Shown one piece after another: positions 7,197 to 15,661 of a DNA stretch of 64,000 nucleotides. This DNA comes from Treponema sp. (GTDB taxonomy: Bacteria > Spirochaetota > Spirochaetia > Treponematales > Treponemataceae): NCBI GenBank assembly GCA_024402635.1, contig JAKSTJ010000002.1, positions 1 to 64,000 of the forward strand. Reading direction: 5' to 3'. Position 1 is the stretch's first letter. The number at the start of each line of letters is the position of its first letter. A program made the position numbers and the translations under genes. Under the pieces are notes generated by a model. It saw only the letters and a program-made list of their open reading frames with translations, was not told the DNA's origin and ran no database searches.

Positions 7197-9722
7197 ATGA
7201 ATTCAAAAGTATTAGAAGAAATTGATTTTTTTAAAATAAGAGATGAAGTAGCAGCGTTTTGTGTTTCAGAAGAAGGAAAAAATGATTTTTTACAGAGAGA
7301 ACCTTTTACTGAATATCATCACATAGAGTTTTTAAAGAAATTAAGCCGGGAATGGCAGACTTATTTAACAACTACACATTCCAGTGCTGTTTCTGGTTGG
7401 GAACCGGTTAATTACTTAATTCCAATTATAAAAACAACAGGAGCAGGATTGTCATTGGAGCAGGTAAAAGCTTTAGGACAGTTTTGTGTTTCTGTTAAAA
7501 AAGTTCAGACTGGAATTTCAAATCAGTATGTTAATCTGGAATTAAGAAAACTTTATGAACAGATGCAGAAACTTCCGGATATGTCGGAAACTGAAAAAAA
7601 GATTTTCCGTGTTATTACTCCTGATGGTGAAATGCGGGATCTTCCAGAAATTGCTGCTATTCGAAAAGAAATTGCCTCATTAAACGCAAAAATTAAAAAT
7701 ATTATGAGAAAGTTCACTTCTGACCAGAAATATGATTCAGTTCTTGAATCTAATGTTCCGGTTTTGCGAAATGGACGTCAGGTTCTGGCAGTAAAATCAA
7801 GTCTGCAGTCCAGAATTCCTGGTATAATTCATGAAGTTTCTCAATCTGCACAAACAGTTTATGTTGAACCTGAAGAAGCGGTAATTTGCAGTAACAGTTT
7901 AATTCAAAAGGAAAATGAACTTCAGCAGGTAATTAAAAAGATTCTTGCAGAATTAACTCTTAGTTTACAGCCATCAATTCCAGAAATTAATACAGCATTA
8001 CCAGTTATGAAACTTTTTGATACAACTGCGGCTGCTGCAAAATGGGGAATTGAACACAATTGTATATATGCATTGCCATGTAAAGATGAACCTCCGGCAT
8101 TAGTAAAAGCTACACATCCTTTATTAGGAGAAAAAGCTGTTCCTATTGATATAAGATTTATGGATGGTAAAAGGGTTCTTATAATTACGGGGCCAAATAC
8201 TGGTGGTAAAACTGTAACATTAAAAACTTTTGCTTTATTTGCCATGTTAAATCAGACAGGAATTCCACTGCCAGCAGGAGAGGGAACAAGGCTGCCGGTT
8301 TTTTCTGATATTTATGCAGATATTGGAGACAGCCAAAGTTTAACTCAGAGTCTTTCAACTTTCAGCGGACATATGAAAAATATTGCTGAAGCAGTTAAGA
8401 ATGCCAAAAATGATTCTTTAATTTTGCTGGATGAACTTGGAAGTGGAACTGATCCTCAGGAAGGAACTGCAATTTCTATGTCGGTATTAGATTTTTTGAT
8501 TGAAAAAAAATCTTTTGTACTTGTAACAACTCATCAGGGAATCTTAAAAAATTATGGATATACAAATCCAAGCTGTATAAATGCTTCTGTCGAATTTGAC
8601 CAGAGTACTTTATCTCCTTCATATCATTTATTGATGGGAGTTCCTGGTGAAAGTCATGCTCTTGATATTGCAGAAAAAAGCGGTTTGCCAAAAGATATTT
8701 GTAAATCTGCAAGAAATTATATTGCTACAGAACAGGCAGATGTTTCGGCATTAATCAGAGGATTAAATAAAAAACATGTGGAACTGAATAAGGTTCAGCG
8801 TGAAGTTGAAAAACAACGTTCTGAATTTCAAGATAAATACGATCGCTTAAAAGAACGGGAACTTGATGTCAGAAAAAAAGAACATGATTTAAAGAACGGA
8901 AAAGTTCAGGAATTAAATGATTTTCTGATTCATAGTCGTCGTACTCTTGAAAATCTTGTCAGAACCTTAAAAGAAGGGGAAATCACTCGAGATAAGACTC
9001 TTGGCGTAAAACAATTTATTGCTGATCTGGAAAAAAATACCCAGCGATTAGGTGATAAAGTTGAAACTGAAGAAGAAAAGCTGAACAAAGATGTAGAAGC
9101 CTTTGCAAAAGAACAGTTAAAACGAAAGCATCCTGGTTCAAATAAAAAAACAAAGCAAAAAATGAGTAATACGGAAGCTTTAAAATATGCTACTCCAATT
9201 GTTCGGGAAGAAAAATCTCTTTTACCGGAAGAGCCTTTGAAATTCCAGGTTGGGGCAGTTGTTACAGCTGGGTCAGGTAATAGTGAGGGAATTTTAATCA
9301 GTCAGGAAAAAAAGGGATGCTGGGCAGTTCAGTTTGGCAGTGTAAAAATGACGATGAAAGAAAAAGATCTGCATCTTGTTTCAAATTCAAAACAGGAAGT
9401 GTTAAAAGCCTCTGTTTCGATTGAAACTTTATCTCAGGATTCTTCAGGTTTTGTTGTGGAAAAAGATACAGCTCGTCCAGCTTTTGAACTGCGATTACTT
9501 GGAATGTATTCTGAAGAAGCAATTAAAGCTCTTGAAAAACAGATTGATTTGTGTATTCTGAACAATTTCTTACATTTTAGTGTAATTCACGGAAAAGGAG
9601 ATGGTGTTTTACAACAAGCGGTAAGAGATTATTTGTCACATTGTATTCAGGTTGAAAGTTTTGAATATGCCCCTGCAGAAGATGGTGGTGCAGGTAAAAC
9701 TTATGTAACCTTAAAACATTAA
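7197..9722 (+). CDS. mutS2: MutS2 family endonuclease/ATPase
   Basis: MutS2 acts in suppression of recombination and in rescue of collided ribosomes in studied bacteria, not in mismatch repair. The 841-residue protein has the core and clamp regions, a Walker A (GPNTGGKT, near 332), a Walker B (ILLDELGSGTDP, near 405) and a long charged coiled coil (about 520-640). It ends in a C-terminal Smr nuclease domain (about 765-841) with LRLLG and HGKGDGVL motifs. The length is slightly above the usual 780-790. No Shine-Dalgarno sequence is obvious, so translation is probably coupled to rsgA 15 nt upstream. Confidence 0.95.
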   Translation: MNSKVLEEIDFFKIRDEVAAFCVSEEGKNDFLQREPFTEYHHIEFLKKLSREWQTYLTTTHSSAVSGWEPVNYLIPIIKTTGAGLSLEQVKALGQFCVSVKKVQTGISNQYVNLELRKLYEQMQKLPDMSETEKKIFRVITPDGEMRDLPEIAAIRKEIASLNAKIKNIMRKFTSDQKYDSVLESNVPVLRNGRQVLAVKSSLQSRIPGIIHEVSQSAQTVYVEPEEAVICSNSLIQKENELQQVIKKILAELTLSLQPSIPEINTALPVMKLFDTTAAAAKWGIEHNCIYALPCKDEPPALVKATHPLLGEKAVPIDIRFMDGKRVLIITGPNTGGKTVTLKTFALFAMLNQTGIPLPAGEGTRLPVFSDIYADIGDSQSLTQSLSTFSGHMKNIAEAVKNAKNDSLILLDELGSGTDPQEGTAISMSVLDFLIEKKSFVLVTTHQGILKNYGYTNPSCINASVEFDQSTLSPSYHLLMGVPGESHALDIAEKSGLPKDICKSARNYIATEQADVSALIRGLNKKHVELNKVQREVEKQRSEFQDKYDRLKERELDVRKKEHDLKNGKVQELNDFLIHSRRTLENLVRTLKEGEITRDKTLGVKQFIADLEKNTQRLGDKVETEEEKLNKDVEAFAKEQLKRKHPGSNKKTKQKMSNTEALKYATPIVREEKSLLPEEPLKFQVGAVVTAGSGNSEGILISQEKKGCWAVQFGSVKMTMKEKDLHLVSNSKQEVLKASVSIETLSQDSSGFVVEKDTARPAFELRLLGMYSEEAIKALEKQIDLCILNNFLHFSVIHGKGDGVLQQAVRDYLSHCIQVESFEYAPAEDGGAGKTYVTLKH

Positions 9723-9779
9723 CTTGAATAGAAAAATAATTATTGTTAATATTTAATTATTCATTATGGAGGTGAATAT

Positions 9780-10163
9780 ATGTCTTTGAAGAAATCTTTT
9801 TCTGCTGATGGAAAAAAATGTACTGTAACTTTTAATGTAAATGTAAATGCTGCTGCTGGTGCTGAAAAAGTGTATCTTGTTGGCGAATTTAATAGCTGGA
9901 ATGAAACTTCATCACCTATGAAAAAAGAACCTGATGGATCTTTCTCTATTAAAAAACAACTTGAAACAAATAAAGAATATCAGTTCCGTTATTTACTTGA
10001 TGGAAAAATCTGGATTAATGACTGGAAAGCTGATAAATATGTAAGATCAGAATTAGCTAATGATGATAATTCTGTTGTAGATACAACTGTTGTAAAAGCA
10101 CCAAAAGCTGCTAAGAAACCAGCTCCAAAATCATCAGCAACAAAAAAAACAGCAAAAAAATAA
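9780..10163 (+). CDS. Stand-alone CBM48/AMPK-type glycogen-binding domain protein
   Basis: The 127-residue protein is essentially one isoamylase-N/AMPK-beta-like carbohydrate-binding domain (about 13-105). YLVGEFNSWNE carries the characteristic glycogen-contact tryptophan region, and FRYLLDGKIWINDW matches the second half. It has no catalytic domain and no signal peptide, so it is cytoplasmic. The last 20 or so residues are a Lys/Ala/Pro tail (PKAAKKPAPKSS and so on) like the tails on the topoisomerase and nuclease in this window. A strong ribosome-binding site GGAGGTG precedes it. Its likely role is binding storage glycan or acting as a scaffold. Confidence 0.8.
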   Translation: MSLKKSFSADGKKCTVTFNVNVNAAAGAEKVYLVGEFNSWNETSSPMKKEPDGSFSIKKQLETNKEYQFRYLLDGKIWINDWKADKYVRSELANDDNSVVDTTVVKAPKAAKKPAPKSSATKKTAKK

Positions 10164-10182
10164 AAAATCTAGCAATGTGTTA

Positions 10183-10211
10183 TTGACATAATAAATAAAA
10201 ATTGTTATATT
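10183..10211 (+). promoter_or_regulatory. Promoter of tRNA-Gln
   Basis: TTGACA at 10183-10188, a 17-nt spacer and TATATT at 10206-10211. The predicted start lies a few bases before the tRNA 5' end at 10224. Confidence 0.8.
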
Positions 10212-10223
10212 AATAACACTTAT

Positions 10224-10294
10224 TCCCCGATTGTGTAATGGTAGCACTTCAGATTCTGGTTCTGACTGTGGGGGTTCGAATCCTCCTTGGGGAA
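10224..10294 (+). tRNA. tRNA-Gln (CUG anticodon)
   Basis: A full cloverleaf can be drawn. The acceptor is TCCCCGA with TTGGGGA. The anticodon stem TCAGA/TCTGA encloses the loop TTCTGGT, giving anticodon CTG. The T arm is GGGGG-TTCGAAT-CCTCC and the discriminator base is A. The 3' CCA is not encoded. A consensus promoter precedes it and a terminator follows, so it is a single-gene unit. Confidence 0.95.
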
Positions 10295-10297
10295 CTC

Positions 10298-10332
10298 AAG
10301 CTGAACTTGCAATATAGTTCAGCTTTTTTTTT
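10298..10332 (+). terminator. Terminator of tRNA-Gln
   Basis: AAGCTGAACT (10298-10307) pairs perfectly with AGTTCAGCTT (10316-10325), followed by nine Ts. Confidence 0.9.
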
Positions 10333-10351
10333 ACATATTTAATTTTTATAT

Positions 10352-10424
10352 GGTCCCTTCGAATATCGGTTTAGTTCGCGGCCCTCTCAAGGCTGAAAGG
10401 CGGGTTCGATTCCCGCAGGGACCG
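10352..10424 (+). tRNA. tRNA-Glu (CUC anticodon)
   Basis: The acceptor stem GGTCCCT/AGGGACC is perfect. The D arm is GAA...TTC and the anticodon stem CGGCC/GGCTG carries loop CTCTCAA, giving anticodon CTC. The T arm is GCGGG-TTCGATT-CCCGC and the discriminator base is G. CCA is not encoded. No convincing promoter separates it from the tRNA-Gln terminator 20 nt upstream. Two degenerate copies follow it in tandem. Confidence 0.93.
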
Positions 10425-10432
10425 AACCCGGA

Positions 10433-10461
10433 AAAGACTTGCTGAAGGCAAGTCTTTTTTT
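10433..10461 (+). terminator. Terminator of tRNA-Glu
   Basis: AAGACTTGC and GCAAGTCTT pair around a short TGAAG loop and are followed by a T run. The same hairpin is repeated 175 bp later. Confidence 0.85.
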
Positions 10462-10473
10462 GTACTAATTAGA

Positions 10474-10599
10474 GGGACGCGAACCTTGGTTCGTGGCCAC
10501 CTCAAGGCTGAAATTATAGGATAGCAAAGACGTAAAGAAAAACTTCGAAAGAAGTTTTTTAGTCTTTACGATAAAGAAGTTCGATTCCCGCAGGGACCG
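10474..10599 (+). pseudogene. Decayed tRNA-Glu copy interrupted by a hairpin element
   Basis: The 5' part keeps a D-arm-like GAAC...GTTC and an anticodon arm with loop ACCTCAA (CTC anticodon) up to GGCTGAAA at 10513. About 66 bp then intervene (10514-10579) before the T-loop and 3' acceptor resume at 10580 (TTCGATTCCCGCAGGGACCG). The 5' acceptor half no longer pairs with the 3' half, so it cannot be a working tRNA. The 40 bp from 10579 to 10618 are identical to 10404-10443 in the intact tRNA-Glu and its terminator. Confidence 0.8.
10514..10579. repeat. Small hairpin element E1 inside the tRNA-Glu relic
   Basis: The lower stem is AAAGAC (10526-10531) with GTCTTT (10562-10567). An internal loop GTAAAG/TA follows, then an upper stem AAAAACTTC (10538-10546) with GAAGTTTTT (10551-10559) capped by GAAA. 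A hairpin of the same plan with different stem bases is at 33598-33634, and a collapsed copy at 10688-10720. Confidence 0.75.
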
Positions 10600-10608
10600 A
10601 ACCCGGAA

Positions 10609-10636
10609 AAGACTTGCTAAAGCAAGTCTTTTTTTG
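10609..10636 (+). terminator. Duplicate tRNA-Glu terminator
   Basis: AAGACTTGCT and AGCAAGTCTT pair and are followed by Ts. It lies in the second 175-bp repeat unit. It probably no longer ends a functional transcript. Confidence 0.6.
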
Positions 10637-10647
10637 TACCAATTAGA

Positions 10648-10720
10648 GGGACGCGAATCTTGGTTCGTGGCAATCACAAGGCTGAAATTATAGGATAGCA
10701 AAGACGTTTTTAGTCACTAC
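10648..10720 (+). pseudogene. Second truncated tRNA-Glu relic with collapsed element E3
   Basis: From GGGACGCGAATCTTGG the sequence follows the 10474 copy, but the anticodon region has changed to CAATCACAA and the CTC anticodon is lost. After GGCTGAAA the element sequence resumes (TATAGGATAGCAAAGACG), then jumps to TTTTTAGTC, which deletes the upper stem seen at 10532-10554. No T arm or 3' acceptor follows. The element runs into the stop codon of the S41 peptidase gene (10717-10719). Confidence 0.7.
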
Positions 10721-12084
10721 ATTTTTATGAAATTATGTAATTTTTTATTTCCTGTTAATTCTGTAAGAATTGTTACAATATCTGTAGGTTTGCACCAGTA
10801 ATCTGGAAAAATTCCCTTCGTATCTCCGTGCCAGCATTTTTCTTTAAGAAGATTTGATTCTCTAAAATCAACAGCGCACAAATTTATTTGAATTTTTGAA
10901 TCAGGTAAGATATATCTGTAAACATCAGTAAAATCTAAACTTCCATTTGAATTTTGTCCTACAATAATTACATTGTCACCAAACAGTTTTTTTAGTGATA
11001 AAGAAAAATCTTCTGCAGCAGAACAGGTTAAAGGATTTATCATTATATATATTTTCCCTTTATACCAGGGATTCAATGTAACACTTTCTTCTGCTTCAAC
11101 AAGATATTTATTGTCTATATTTTCCAGACAATAATTAATGTAATTCGAAGGAGCAAGACCCACTGATATTGTTTTATTTATCATAGTTCTTGTATTTATT
11201 CGTTTATGTCCGGAAGTTATACTGCGATTCCATTTGTCAAATTTATTTTCATTTTCTTTTGTTTTTTCTTCAAAAATTAAGGCATAAGAAAATTGATTTA
11301 AAAATTTTGAAAAACCTCCAAGATTGTTGCGAAAATCAAAAATAATTGAATCTGTATTTTTAAAATCTGTTATTATTTTTTCTGAATCAGCAAAAAATTG
11401 TTTTTCTAAATTCTTATCAGAATAAGAACATTTCTCGATTTTTAAATAAACACAATTATCAATCTTTTTAAAATCATAATCTTTTCTGTTTTTTACACTG
11501 CCTGTATTACCGTAAACAGATAAGGTAAAATCTTTATTATCAATTGAAATAACAGAATTTTTAATTTTTTTTGTAGAAAATATTCCATATCTGTATAAAA
11601 TCTGATTGTTTTGTATAGTTTTAAAAAGGTTATCAATGTTGCCAGTGTATCGCATTCCTTTTTTTATATTTTTATAATTTTTATAAACAATATAGGAATC
11701 ATTTTCTTTTGTGAAATAAAGGTCTGAGTAAAAAATAAACTGATGTTCAAATGGTACAAAAAAATCATTTCCACTTAAAACCGCAGCATGGCCATTTATT
11801 TTAGAATATTTTCTGTAAGCTTCATTTATGGCACTGGCAAATGCTTTTTTATCAATACCTGATTTTTTTTCTTCTCTGGCAGAAGCTGTATTATTATAAA
11901 TTGATTTTATTTCATCAATAATTTCTTGTGTTGTAAGATTGTTTTCATCCAAAGACAAACTCATATCAATAGATACATCAGAAAGTAATGTTTCAAGATA
12001 ATCGCAATCATTATCAATGGGATTTGCAAAAATAGATGATATTGAGATAATTAGAAAAATGGAAATCAGGAAAGCTTTTTTCAT
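10717..12084 (-). CDS. S41 family (C-terminal processing-type) peptidase, exported
   Basis: This is a 455-residue protein with a clear signal peptide (Lys-Lys, then a hydrophobic stretch ending SIFA, cleavage near residue 20). The C-terminal half has S41 core features: FDFRNNLGGFSKFLNQF near 255, and NPLTCSAAEDFSLSLKKLFG near 350 with the nucleophile-position serine and a downstream lysine. No PDZ domain is recognisable, so it resembles the stand-alone S41 peptidases of host-associated bacteria rather than Prc/CtpA. The stop codon overlaps the collapsed hairpin element. A -10 box (TATGAT, 12091-12096) ends 6 nt before the ATG and there is no Shine-Dalgarno sequence. Confidence 0.8.
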   Translation of the reverse strand: MKKAFLISIFLIISISSIFANPIDNDCDYLETLLSDVSIDMSLSLDENNLTTQEIIDEIKSIYNNTASAREEKKSGIDKKAFASAINEAYRKYSKINGHAAVLSGNDFFVPFEHQFIFYSDLYFTKENDSYIVYKNYKNIKKGMRYTGNIDNLFKTIQNNQILYRYGIFSTKKIKNSVISIDNKDFTLSVYGNTGSVKNRKDYDFKKIDNCVYLKIEKCSYSDKNLEKQFFADSEKIITDFKNTDSIIFDFRNNLGGFSKFLNQFSYALIFEEKTKENENKFDKWNRSITSGHKRINTRTMINKTISVGLAPSNYINYCLENIDNKYLVEAEESVTLNPWYKGKIYIMINPLTCSAAEDFSLSLKKLFGDNVIIVGQNSNGSLDFTDVYRYILPDSKIQINLCAVDFRESNLLKEKCWHGDTKGIFPDYWCKPTDIVTILTELTGNKKLHNFIKM

Positions 12085-12090
12085 ATAATA

Positions 12091-12096
12091 ATCATA
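12091..12096 (-). promoter_or_regulatory. Possible -10 box of the S41 peptidase gene (leaderless)
   Basis: TATGAT on the minus strand ends 6 nt before the ATG at 12084. The -35 region is poor, so this is a weaker member of the leaderless group. Confidence 0.4.
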
Positions 12097-12252
12097 ACAT
12101 AATTCTTACCGCTAAGCATTAGTGAAAAATCTGTATAATAATTAGCCAATTTCATAAATGAAAAACATTTCTCAGAAAGTTGAAAATTTGATGAAATACT
12201 ACTATACTATATATGGGTATAAATCATTTTTTAGATTTTAGGGGAAAAGTTA

Positions 12253-14421
12253 ATGGCTTCAAAAACTACTTCAGCAGAAGATAAAACTACTGCATCGAAA
12301 ACAATTAAATCTACTGCTGCAAAAAAAACAGCTTCAAAAGTAACTAAAGATAAAACAGTAGAAACAACTGCTGCTAAAAAAGTAACGGCAGCTAAAACTA
12401 CAAAAACAAGCCTTCCAAAAACTGCTGCAAAAACAACTGTAGCTAAGAAAAGTTCTGAAAAAACTCCTGTAAAATCTACAGAAACAAAAACTGTTGCTAA
12501 GACTTCTGTAAAAACCGCAGAAAAAACAACTGGTGAAAAAGTAACAGCAAAAACTTCAAAGGTTAAATCTGAAGTTGTAAAACCTGGTGTATATGATGAA
12601 AGTTCTATCGTTCATCTTGAAGGATTGGAACATATTAGACGTCGTCCTGGAATGTACATTGGTTCTCTTGGTGATGGTTCTAACGAAAATGATGGTATTT
12701 ATATTCTTTTTAAAGAAGGTATAGATAACTCTATTGATGAATTTTCAATGGGGTTTGGTAAAAAAATTGATATTGAAATAAAAGAGGGCCGTGTAAAAAT
12801 CCGCGATTATGGTAGAGGAATTCCTCTTGGCTCTCTTGAAGATTGTGTTTCTAATGTAAATACAGGTGCTAAATATAATAATTCAGTGTTCAAACAGGCA
12901 ATTGGTATGAATGGTGTTGGTATAAAAGCAACCAATGCTCTTTCTTCGTATTTCAGAGCAGCTTCTGTTCGTGAAGGAAAAATGGCTGTTGTGGAATTTA
13001 AAAAAGGTGAAAAAATCAGTTCTAAAACTGGTAATGCAAAACCTGGAACACCTGATGGAACATATCTTGAATTTGAACCAGATACAGAAATGTTCGGTAA
13101 ATATGAATTCAATATGGAATATATTGAAAAAAGATTGTGGAATTATGCATATTTAAATCCCGGATTATTATTAAAATGTAATGGTAAAGAATATAAAAGT
13201 GAAAATGGTATTACAGATCTTTTAATAAATGAAATGGGCGGTGAAGGAAAATCTTTGTATAAAATTTTCTCCCATGAAGGAAAAGATCTTCAATTTGTAT
13301 TAACTCATACAGCAACACTTGATAAATGTGTTTATTCATTTGTTAATGGTCAGAGTACAGAAGATGGTGGTACTCATGTTAATGCTTTTTTAGATGGATT
13401 TACAAAAGGTGTAAACGAATATTTTAAGAAAAATTATGATGTTAAAGATGTTTCTGGCGGTCTTTTAGTAGCTCTTAAAATTGGTGTTGATGAACCAATG
13501 TTTACAAGTCAGACAAAAAATAAACTTGGTAATGTTGAAATTCGTGCACCTGTTATGAAAGAGGTTCAGATTGCAGTAGATGACTGGTTGCGTCATAATC
13601 CTGATATTGCAGGTGAACTGGAAGCTAAAATTATTAAGAATCAGAAAACACGTGATGAAATCAATAATGTTACAGAGAAACAGATTCGTGATGCAGAAAA
13701 ATCTGTAACTCTTAAAATTAAAAAGCTTTACGATTGCCGTTATCATTTACAGGACGGAGCTAAAGGTGCAAATTCAATGATTTTCATTACAGAAGGTGAT
13801 TCTGCGACTGGACCTATGACTCATGCACGAGATGTTTCTTATCAGGCAATTTTCAGTCTGCGTGGTAAACCGGAAAACATGTATGGGCAGAAAAAATCAG
13901 CAATTTTTGCAAATGAAGAATTAAAAAACCTGACATTCAGTTTAGGTGTTCAAACAGATGTTGATGGTTTACGATATGATAAGATTATTATTGCAACCGA
14001 TGCCGATAACGATGGTTTTCATATTAGAAATCTTGTAATGACTTATCTTCTCTTATATTTTGAAGAACTGGTTTTAACAGGTCACGTTTATATTCTGGAA
14101 ACACCACTTTTCCGTGTTAGAAATAAAAATACTACAATCTACTGTTATTCTGAAGAAAGTCGTGATAAAGCTCTTGCTTCAATGCGAGGGGCAGAAGTAA
14201 CACGATTTAAAGGATTAGGAGAAATCAGTCCTGATGAATTTAAACAGTTTATTCACCCAAGAAAGGAAGGGGAAAGTGAAGACAAAGGAATGCATCTTAC
14301 ACCAGTAACAATTCAGACTTTGAAAAATGTTCCAGAGGTATTAAAATTCTACATGGGAAAAAATACTCCGGAAAGAAAAGATTATATTGTTACACATCTT
14401 GCAGAAGAAATTGATGCATAA
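12253..14421 (+). CDS. parE: Type IIA topoisomerase B subunit (ParE/GyrB-like) with basic N-terminal extension
   Basis: The B subunit binds and hydrolyses ATP to drive strand passage together with the A subunit. After about 110 Lys/Ala/Thr-rich residues resembling a histone H1 tail, the core begins at HLEGLEHIRRRPGMYIGS. It has the GHKL ATPase motifs EGIDNSIDE, DYGRGIPLG and NGVGIKATNALS, and the Toprim motifs TEGDSATGP (near 514) and TDADNDG (near 577). The core of about 610 residues fits ParE rather than full-length GyrB. AGGGGAAAA upstream serves as a ribosome-binding site. The parC-like partner faces it from 18170, with yigZ and a xylanase between. Confidence 0.88.
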   Translation: MASKTTSAEDKTTASKTIKSTAAKKTASKVTKDKTVETTAAKKVTAAKTTKTSLPKTAAKTTVAKKSSEKTPVKSTETKTVAKTSVKTAEKTTGEKVTAKTSKVKSEVVKPGVYDESSIVHLEGLEHIRRRPGMYIGSLGDGSNENDGIYILFKEGIDNSIDEFSMGFGKKIDIEIKEGRVKIRDYGRGIPLGSLEDCVSNVNTGAKYNNSVFKQAIGMNGVGIKATNALSSYFRAASVREGKMAVVEFKKGEKISSKTGNAKPGTPDGTYLEFEPDTEMFGKYEFNMEYIEKRLWNYAYLNPGLLLKCNGKEYKSENGITDLLINEMGGEGKSLYKIFSHEGKDLQFVLTHTATLDKCVYSFVNGQSTEDGGTHVNAFLDGFTKGVNEYFKKNYDVKDVSGGLLVALKIGVDEPMFTSQTKNKLGNVEIRAPVMKEVQIAVDDWLRHNPDIAGELEAKIIKNQKTRDEINNVTEKQIRDAEKSVTLKIKKLYDCRYHLQDGAKGANSMIFITEGDSATGPMTHARDVSYQAIFSLRGKPENMYGQKKSAIFANEELKNLTFSLGVQTDVDGLRYDKIIIATDADNDGFHIRNLVMTYLLLYFEELVLTGHVYILETPLFRVRNKNTTIYCYSEESRDKALASMRGAEVTRFKGLGEISPDEFKQFIHPRKEGESEDKGMHLTPVTIQTLKNVPEVLKFYMGKNTPERKDYIVTHLAEEIDA

Positions 14422-14426
14422 ATAAA

Positions 14427-14488
14427 AAAAAGGACAGTTATTAATGAAGAAAAAATCATGTTCTTCAAAAAACTGTCCTTTTATTTTT
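14427..14488. terminator. Bidirectional terminator between parE and the xylanase gene
   Basis: AAAAGGACAGTT (14428-14439) pairs with AACTGTCCTTTT (14471-14482), and TGAAGAA/TTCTTCA pair inside. Runs of A on the left and T on the right allow it to work for both convergent genes. Confidence 0.9.
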
Positions 14489-14500
14489 TAATATCAATTA

Positions 14501-15661
14501 TTATTTTAAAGCTTTCTTTATAGCTTCATATTCTTCTTTTGGTTTGAAGTTTTCATCGTATACGCCACAATATGGACCATTCATTTTGTAACTGTAATCA
14601 TTTTTTGATAGATAAGGATTGTCACAAAGGCCCCAGATTGTTACTGCTGTTAATGGTTTGTTTTCACCATCATTTATTTTCTTTAGCATTTCGAAAAGTG
14701 CCTGATAGAATTTTGTATGTTGTTTCATTGTAGAAGAATCAGGTTTGTAGTTTCGAACTGCCATTTCTGTAAGCTGAACTTCAACTCCAAGGGATGCATA
14801 GTCAAGAATAGCATTTTTAATCATTGTAATATCATTTGTATTCATACATCCGCCTTGTATTCCGTAACCTCCAATGTAACCTTGCATTCCAAGTCCATCA
14901 CAAAGTTTCTGGTCAAAGTTTAATTCCATCAAAAGATTTTTAATTGCAGCCTTTTTTTGATATTGGAAAGTGCTGTAATCATTGTAATATAATTTAATAT
15001 CTGCACCTAATTTATTTACTGTATTGCGAGCATATTTAAATGCAAGTTCAACGTAATCACGACCAATTACTTCATAGAATAAATTCTGTTTACCGCCTCG
15101 AGTTTTTCTGATTCTTGCATTATCTCCAGCTGCTGCTTCACTTGGAGAATCTGCTACAGCTTCGTTAACAACATCCCAGCAATATATAAGACCTGGGAAA
15201 TTTGTTTCAAAATGAGTTATTACATCTTCAATATAATATTCAAGGCGTTTGCACATTGTATCTCTGTCAACAAAGGCTCCTGTTTGTGTATAACCTTTTC
15301 TGAAAAACCAGTCTGGCATATAAGCATCCCAAACAAGTACATGTCCACGAATTTTGGCATCAATCATTTCTGCAGCCATACACATTTTGTCAGCTTTTGA
15401 ATAATCCATTACAGGCATCTGATTTTTACTGGCTTTTGAAAGACGATTGCTTAAAAGTGAATAAGCCTTAAATTCATTTGTTCCTGTAATACTGTTAAAA
15501 TCCTGTTCAATTGTTTCAAGAATTTCTACATCCATCAGCTGGTCGTAAGAAAGTCCTGCCCCGAACTTGAATCCATACTTTTCTGCACTGTCTTTAATGC
15601 TCTGAGAAAAAAGTGTTGAAGAAAAAAGAAGACAGGCTGTTAATAAAATTAATTTTTTCAT
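14501..15661 (-). CDS. GH10 endo-1,4-beta-xylanase, secreted
   Basis: This glycoside hydrolase family 10 enzyme cleaves the xylan backbone with retention. The 386-residue protein has a signal peptide (about 1-19, ending TLFSQ) followed by one catalytic domain. HVLVWDAYMPDW (about 107-118), the acid/base glutamate in WDVVNEA (E167), YYNDY (about 225) and the nucleophile in QLTEMA (E299) are all present. There is no carbohydrate-binding module. The ATG overlaps the stop of yigZ by 4 nt (ATGA), so its translation is coupled to a housekeeping gene, which is odd for a xylanase. A strong terminator follows. Confidence 0.93.
   Translation of the reverse strand: MKKLILLTACLLFSSTLFSQSIKDSAEKYGFKFGAGLSYDQLMDVEILETIEQDFNSITGTNEFKAYSLLSNRLSKASKNQMPVMDYSKADKMCMAAEMIDAKIRGHVLVWDAYMPDWFFRKGYTQTGAFVDRDTMCKRLEYYIEDVITHFETNFPGLIYCWDVVNEAVADSPSEAAAGDNARIRKTRGGKQNLFYEVIGRDYVELAFKYARNTVNKLGADIKLYYNDYSTFQYQKKAAIKNLLMELNFDQKLCDGLGMQGYIGGYGIQGGCMNTNDITMIKNAILDYASLGVEVQLTEMAVRNYKPDSSTMKQHTKFYQALFEMLKKINDGENKPLTAVTIWGLCDNPYLSKNDYSYKMNGPYCGVYDENFKPKEEYEAIKKALK

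Noticed and set aside
10465-10701. A 78-codon minus-strand frame over the tRNA-Glu relics
   Set aside because: It is open only because it crosses the tandem repeat and terminator hairpins, it repeats itself internally, and it has no ribosome-binding site.
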